Source of the DNA: Verrucomicrobiales bacterium
GTDB lineage: Bacteria > Verrucomicrobiota > Verrucomicrobiia > Verrucomicrobiales > DEV007
DNA: 19,294 bases
NCBI GenBank assembly: GCA_013003335.1
Contig: JABDJT010000019.1
Coordinates: forward strand, 1 to 19,294
Direction of reading: 5' to 3'
The translations under genes were made by a program, and so were the position numbers. The notes below the pieces were generated by a model, which was not told where the DNA came from, did no database searches, and saw nothing but the letters and a program-made list of their open reading frames with translations. Of the stretch, positions 15,578 to 19,294 are shown one piece after another (positions within the stretch are counted from its first letter, which is position 1; every line of letters begins with the position of its first letter).

Positions 15578-15618
15578 AGACTCTTCTGTTTCTTGCAGTT
15601 AAGATTGATTGAAGCTTT

Positions 15619-15662
15619 CGGTGAATTTTTGATAATGGAGGGGAATTTTCAAAATTTCACCG
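15619..15662. promoter_or_regulatory. 44-bp inverted repeat in the divergent lemA / GHL10 spacer
   Basis: CGGTGAATTTTTGA (15619-15632) and TCAAAATTTCACCG (15649-15662) are inverted repeats with 13 of 14 matches and a 16-base spacer. The homology continues outward with a 1-base shift (TTT before, AAA after). It lies 31 bases before the GHL10 start and 42 bases from the lemA start. This is the place expected for an operator or overlapping divergent promoters. It is unrelated in sequence to the 43-bp repeat family. Confidence 0.6.
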
Positions 15663-15692
15663 GAAATGTTACCAGCCTGAATAAAGCGCACC

Positions 15693-17435
15693 ATGCGTCT
15701 TTTTTCGATTACAAAAGAGGACTCGATTTGCAGTGCAGCGATTTTGGTCGCTTTGCTCTCCAACTTCGTGCTCCTGACTCCCGAATTACGAGCCGAAAAA
15801 CCGCTGCAGGGTTGGCGGGAATTGAGGGAATCCGAGTTGAAATCCATTCCCGCTCCGCCCCGGGAGTTTCGGGGTGTCTGGGTCGCGACTGTTTACAATC
15901 TCGACTGGCCCAGTAAACCCGGTCTTCCGGTCGCCGTTCAAAAAGAGGAATTGCGCGAGATTTTTGAACGCTCGAAAGAGCTGAACCTGAACGCGGTCGT
16001 GTTCCAGGTCCGGACGATGTGCGATGCTCTGTACGACTCACCGATCGAGCCGTGGTCCTACTACTTGACTGGCAAAATGGGAAAAGCGCCTGAACCGTTT
16101 TATGATCCACTTGCTTTCGCTGTTGAAGAGGCGCACGCCCGGGGTCTTGAATTGCACGCCTGGATCAATCCGTATCGTGCCCTAACGGGATACTACGGGG
16201 ACAAGATTGCGGATAATCACATCAGTCAGAATTTTCCCTGGCTGGTGCATAAGAGCGGCAGCCATTCGTTTCTCGATCCTTCATCCGTTTTCGTCAGGAA
16301 CCGCGCGATCACCGTTGCTTTCGACATCATCAATCGCTACGACGTCGATGCGATCCATCTGGATGATTATTTTTATCCCTATCCCCGCGACGGCGCTTAC
16401 GAAGGGACTTTGGACGACGAAGAAAATTGGCTCCGCTTTCAATTCGAAAAAGGCGACATGGCCAAGGCAGACTGGCGCCGTGAAAACGTGAATGTTTTGA
16501 TTCGGGATCTCTACCGCGACATCAAGCGCCACAAGCCGCACGTGAAGTTGGGCATCAGTCCCTTTGGAATTTGGAAAAAGGGCGCCCCGGCGAATATCCG
16601 GGGCCTTAGTTCGTACTCCCAGATTTTTTCGGATTCCCGGAAGTGGCTGCGGGAAGGCTGGGTCGATTATTTTTCGCCCCAGTTGTACTGGAAAATGGAA
16701 GGGCCGCAGAGTTTCGCCTCCCTCTACAAATGGTGGCAGGATGAAAACGTGCAGGGCCGCCACCTTTGGCCAGGTGTTGCCACGAGCCGAATCGGCGAAG
16801 AAGGCTCCGGAGGTGAGAGCGATGGCCGGGGAGCAACGGAGTTGCTCGAGCAGATCAGTTTTACCCGCACGCATTTGAATAAATCGCCTGCCAGCGGGCA
16901 GATTCACTGGCATTGGGAGGCTTTCGCGACCAATCGTGGCGGCATCAGCCGGATGATCACCAAAAAGCGCTACGCCGAGCGTGCTCTCACGCCGGAGAGC
17001 CCGTGGCTGGCGGGGCAGGGCGCCGAAGCTGCCGAAGATGACGGGGAATTGCCTGTCGCAACCGGAATCAATTTGCGCAGAGTCTCTCCGCCAGTCGCAT
17101 CGGGAAAAAAGAAAACCCCTTCCGAAAACGCAGAAGAAGAGGCCGATGATACTCCTGAAACCGGTTCCTGGATTTTGACCTGGAATTCCTCCATGGATGA
17201 AGTGAGCCCCAGTCATCAATGGTGGGCCGTGCAGGTAAAAACAGGAGAAGGCGAAGACGCGAATTGGGAATTGAAGGAAACCGTTCGTGCCACCGGGAAA
17301 CGGGCCGTCCGCATCTCCAACATCGAGAAAATTAGCGCGATCTCGATCCGGGCAGTGGATCGGATCGGTGAACTCGGGCCGGCGGCAGCAGTCGAGCGGA
17401 TTGAGGACCCAGAGAAAACGGATTCAGCCGAATAG
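15693..17435 (+). CDS. Secreted glycosyl hydrolase-like 10 (GHL10, DUF187/YngK-type) protein
   Basis: This is a 580-residue exported protein with a signal peptide (about 1-35, hydrophobic AAILVALLSNFVLL, cleavage near LRA). The GHL10 TIM-barrel domain (about 55-420) shows the family blocks FRGVWVATVYNLDWPSKPG, AVVFQVRTMCDALY, LHAWINPYRA and the acidic AIHLDDYFYPYP. The last carries the likely catalytic Asp residues. The family is related to GH13-like barrels and is proposed to act on peptidoglycan glycan or other polysaccharide; the substrate is unproven. After an acidic, disordered linker (residues 440-490) comes a C-terminal fibronectin-III-like strand region (SWILTWNSSMDE to ISIRAVDRIGELGP). 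The ATG at 15693 has no clear ribosome binding site but gives a proper signal peptide. The 3' end overlaps bioD by 12 bases, tail to tail. Confidence 0.9.
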   Translation: MRLFSITKEDSICSAAILVALLSNFVLLTPELRAEKPLQGWRELRESELKSIPAPPREFRGVWVATVYNLDWPSKPGLPVAVQKEELREIFERSKELNLNAVVFQVRTMCDALYDSPIEPWSYYLTGKMGKAPEPFYDPLAFAVEEAHARGLELHAWINPYRALTGYYGDKIADNHISQNFPWLVHKSGSHSFLDPSSVFVRNRAITVAFDIINRYDVDAIHLDDYFYPYPRDGAYEGTLDDEENWLRFQFEKGDMAKADWRRENVNVLIRDLYRDIKRHKPHVKLGISPFGIWKKGAPANIRGLSSYSQIFSDSRKWLREGWVDYFSPQLYWKMEGPQSFASLYKWWQDENVQGRHLWPGVATSRIGEEGSGGESDGRGATELLEQISFTRTHLNKSPASGQIHWHWEAFATNRGGISRMITKKRYAERALTPESPWLAGQGAEAAEDDGELPVATGINLRRVSPPVASGKKKTPSENAEEEADDTPETGSWILTWNSSMDEVSPSHQWWAVQVKTGEGEDANWELKETVRATGKRAVRISNIEKISAISIRAVDRIGELGPAAAVERIEDPEKTDSAE

Positions 17436-18056
17436 ATCCAGGCCCGACTGACTGAATTGAAACCGGAGAAGTGGGCAGTCCAACTGATCGCGAAGTACAG
17501 CCTCATTCGAAGCAGTGGATTCATCAGGCTCTCCGTCTGCCAGATCATTCAGAATCACCGTCCTGCAATCCAGGCCATCCCGTTCGATTTGATTCACAGT
17601 CAGCAGGGTGTGATTCAAAACTCCGAGACGGTTCGCCGCGACAACCACGACCGGCAATTGCAGCGAGCCAGCAAGATCAGCGACAGAAAATCCGCTTTCA
17701 ATCGGGACCAGCCAGCCACCGGCGCCTTCAACGATCACGGCATCAAAACGGCTTTTCAGGTCGTCAAAGGCCTCCAGGACTGAGTCCAACTCCCATTTGG
17801 GTCCCTCGATTTCCGCCGCAGCCTGTGGGGCCACAGGCGTCTCAAAATAGACCGGGTTAATGTCCTCTAGAGTGATTCCCGTGCCTTCACAGACCGAAAG
17901 GATCGCCCGGGAATCCGACCGATCCCGCCCGCACTCGACCGGTTTAAAACCGACCGTGTTGGTTCCGCTCGACCTCAGCGTCCGCAAAAGTTCGCAAAGG
18001 ACGTGCGTCTTTCCCACCCCGGTATCGGTGCCGGTAATAAAAATCGATTCGGCCAT
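17424..18056 (-). CDS. bioD: Dethiobiotin synthetase (ATP-dependent)
   Basis: BioD closes the ureido ring of dethiobiotin from diaminopelargonic acid, CO2 and ATP, the penultimate step of biotin synthesis in the cytoplasm. The 210-residue protein has the P-loop GTDTGVGKT at residues 9-17, KPVECG at 38-43 (usually KPVQTG) and EGAGGWLVPI at 110-119, followed by LPVVVVAANRLGVLNHTLLT, all typical. Length is slightly below the usual 220-230. No bioA, bioB or bioF is adjacent in the window, so it stands alone here. The repeat at 18080-18122 lies 23 bases upstream of its ATG, separating it from the L,D-transpeptidase gene on the same strand. Its 3' end overlaps the GHL10 gene. Confidence 0.95.
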   Translation of the reverse strand: MAESIFITGTDTGVGKTHVLCELLRTLRSSGTNTVGFKPVECGRDRSDSRAILSVCEGTGITLEDINPVYFETPVAPQAAAEIEGPKWELDSVLEAFDDLKSRFDAVIVEGAGGWLVPIESGFSVADLAGSLQLPVVVVAANRLGVLNHTLLTVNQIERDGLDCRTVILNDLADGEPDESTASNEAVLRDQLDCPLLRFQFSQSGLDLFG

Positions 18057-18079
18057 TCAGTATTGCTTTTCGATGCGAA

Positions 18080-18122
18080 CGAACCAAGAGGGTTCGTTCG
18101 GCAAACAGACCCTGTTGGTTCG
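18080..18122. repeat. 43-bp palindromic repeat, best-conserved copy
   Basis: The left unit is 18080-18100, the spacer G at 18101 and the right unit 18102-18122. The outer arms CGAACCAAGAGGGT (18080-18093) and ACCCTGTTGGTTCG (18109-18122) pair at 13 of 14 around a 15-base loop. Alternatively GAACGAACC (18077-18085) and GGTTCGTTC (18091-18099) form a perfect 9-bp stem with a 5-base loop. It lies 13 bases from the L,D-transpeptidase stop and 23 bases upstream of bioD. Confidence 0.9.
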
Positions 18123-18135
18123 AAATCGGCGGGAC

Positions 18136-19294
18136 TCAGTTTTGTGCGACCATCACGCCCGGCTGAGCCTGCGGCTGCCAGGAATCCACGATCTGGACGA
18201 CGGTGCCGCTGCCGGTGTTGTCAAAAAGTACGGGCGCAACCGAGTGCGGAAGCCGGACGCAACCGGCCGAAGCGGCATGGCCCGGCAGGTCTCCGATATG
18301 CATGCCGTATTCGCTGGTGTCGAGCCTCATCCAGAACGGCATTTCGCAGCCGTAGAGAGTTGAGCGCTTACCGGTCCGAATCCGTTCGGTGATTTTAAAT
18401 TCGCCGCGTGGCGTGATTTTCCCGGCCCGGGCCGTGGAAACCGCTGTGTCGATGGCGATTTGACCGTCGATCAGCAGGTAAGCCCGTTGCTGGCTGACAT
18501 CGACGACGACTTTTCGTTCGGCTTCCACGCCGTGGGTAGCATTCAGCAAGTCGTAATTGAACCGTGCGTCCCGGTGGGCATCCACCCATCCGCTGGAGTG
18601 CTGCTGGACCGGTGCCTTCGTGCTGCGAACCACTTGCCGGGCTTCCTGGCGTTCGGCACGGGCTTCCGCCCGTTTTTTGAGCAATTTCTTGAACGGGCCC
18701 GCCTGCGCGTCCGTTGCAGAACCGAGAGAAATCCCGACGATTGCGAGGGCCACGGCCATTTCACGCACGCCGTGTGCTTCGACCTCGGCTTCTTCGAGAA
18801 ACACGTCGAAATCTTCGCTGTCGGAATTACAGAAGGCCTCAAACTGTTTATCGGTCGCCCGCAAGATTCCGAGGAGTTGCACTTGTGCGCCGGCGGAGTC
18901 GCCGTCGCGGGGTTGCCAGCGAATCAACGGAACGTGACGGCCTTCAAATTTCGAATCGTCGGCGGAATCGAGCGCCTGTCCCATCGATTCCAGGAAACGG
19001 CGGACGTAGTCTCGGGGTTCCGCCGCATCCGATAAATCATCGAAACGGGCGTGGCTGTCGAACAGGTGATTGAAATCAATTTCGACGGCCTGATCGCCCG
19101 GTTGGAGAGCGGGGTCATCCGTCACTTCGTCAAGGCCCACATCAAATTGCTGGAATACTTCTCCTCCCGGAATGGTGCGATTGGGGGCGACTCCCCTGTC
19201 TGAAATTTCGAACCCGATTTCCGAATCCGAAAGCGTCGAAATGTAAAAATCGAGGGGTGTAAACGGAGTGGTCGTTGTTTCGGCTTCGTATCCC
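18136..19294 (-). CDS. L,D-transpeptidase (YkuD domain) with in-frame upstream region, open at the window edge
   Basis: The YkuD domain forms 3-3 peptidoglycan cross-links or attaches proteins to the wall in the periplasm. The core reads KVVVDVSQQRAYLLIDG, then TPRGEFKI and the active site MHIGDLPGHAASAGCVRLP, with the catalytic Cys in SAGCVR where SHGC is usual. A standard signal peptide (MAVALAIVGISLGSATDAQA, ATG at 18759) starts the mature enzyme, which would then be 207 residues. However, the frame runs upstream without a stop to base 19294, adding at least 178 acidic residues (GTG at 19140 is only one possible start) that I cannot assign. Either the upstream part is a separate domain before an internal membrane segment, or two genes are joined in frame, or the true start is 18759 and the upstream opening is fortuitous. 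The YkuD assignment is secure; the 5' extent is not. Confidence 0.75.
   Translation of the reverse strand, partial: GYEAETTTTPFTPLDFYISTLSDSEIGFEISDRGVAPNRTIPGGEVFQQFDVGLDEVTDDPALQPGDQAVEIDFNHLFDSHARFDDLSDAAEPRDYVRRFLESMGQALDSADDSKFEGRHVPLIRWQPRDGDSAGAQVQLLGILRATDKQFEAFCNSDSEDFDVFLEEAEVEAHGVREMAVALAIVGISLGSATDAQAGPFKKLLKKRAEARAERQEARQVVRSTKAPVQQHSSGWVDAHRDARFNYDLLNATHGVEAERKVVVDVSQQRAYLLIDGQIAIDTAVSTARAGKITPRGEFKITERIRTGKRSTLYGCEMPFWMRLDTSEYGMHIGDLPGHAASAGCVRLPHSVAPVLFDNTGSGTVVQIVDSWQPQAQPGVMVAQN

Noticed and set aside
17953..17966. ACCGTGTTGGTTCC in bioD, similar to the right arm of the repeat
   Set aside because: It encodes the conserved NTVGF segment of BioD and the left unit is missing at the expected distance.

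Overview
The window looks like an ordinary chromosomal stretch of a free-living, Gram-negative-type bacterium with GC in the mid-fifties by eye. It is most likely from the Planctomycetes-Verrucomicrobia-Chlamydiae (PVC) group, probably Verrucomicrobiota. The best taxonomic clue is the first gene, a tandem UvrA with four ATPase modules in one chain. That architecture is known from Chlamydia and relatives. The assignment is an inference, because no rRNA or tRNA lies in the window. No CRISPR array, phage, transposase or tRNA gene was seen.

Layout. 1-4977 (+) is the uvrA gene, cut at its 5' end by the window edge. 5044-7746 (+) holds a small secreted protein, a metallophosphoesterase, a glycine-zipper lipoprotein and a UbiA-type prenyltransferase resembling decaprenyl-phosphate phosphoribosyltransferase. 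7785-10987 (-) holds, in transcription order, a two-TM membrane protein of unknown function, an alpha/beta hydrolase and an FHA-domain protein with a very long Lys/Pro/Glu-rich tail. A divergent spacer at about 10988-11076 leads into a (+) exported thioredoxin-like protein. 11560-15577 (-) holds lemA, an enlarged HtpX-like M48 protease and a dGTPase. A second divergent spacer with a striking inverted repeat leads into a (+) secreted GHL10 glycosidase-like protein, whose 3' end overlaps that of bioD (-). The window closes with an L,D-transpeptidase (-) whose reading frame stays open to the window edge. Several genes concern the cell envelope (L,D-transpeptidase, GHL10, LemA/M48, lipoprotein, prenyltransferase). 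The others are DNA repair and nucleotide housekeeping (UvrA, dGTPase) and biotin synthesis (BioD).

The main discovery is a family of short palindromic repeats. The unit is 21 bp: 9-base arms CGAACCAAC and GTTGGTTCG around a centre AGG or CCT. Two units normally sit head to head, 1 base apart, giving a 43-bp element that can fold as two small hairpins or one long one. Five such elements and one single unit lie between genes, always just 3' of at least one gene and never in the two divergent promoter spacers. A seventh copy (1924-1969) sits in frame inside uvrA, where it encodes an extra surface loop of about 16 residues between the ABC signature and Walker B of the second ATPase module. This resembles REP/BIME elements combined with the in-frame insertion behaviour of Rickettsia palindromic elements. 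I do not recognise this particular sequence family.
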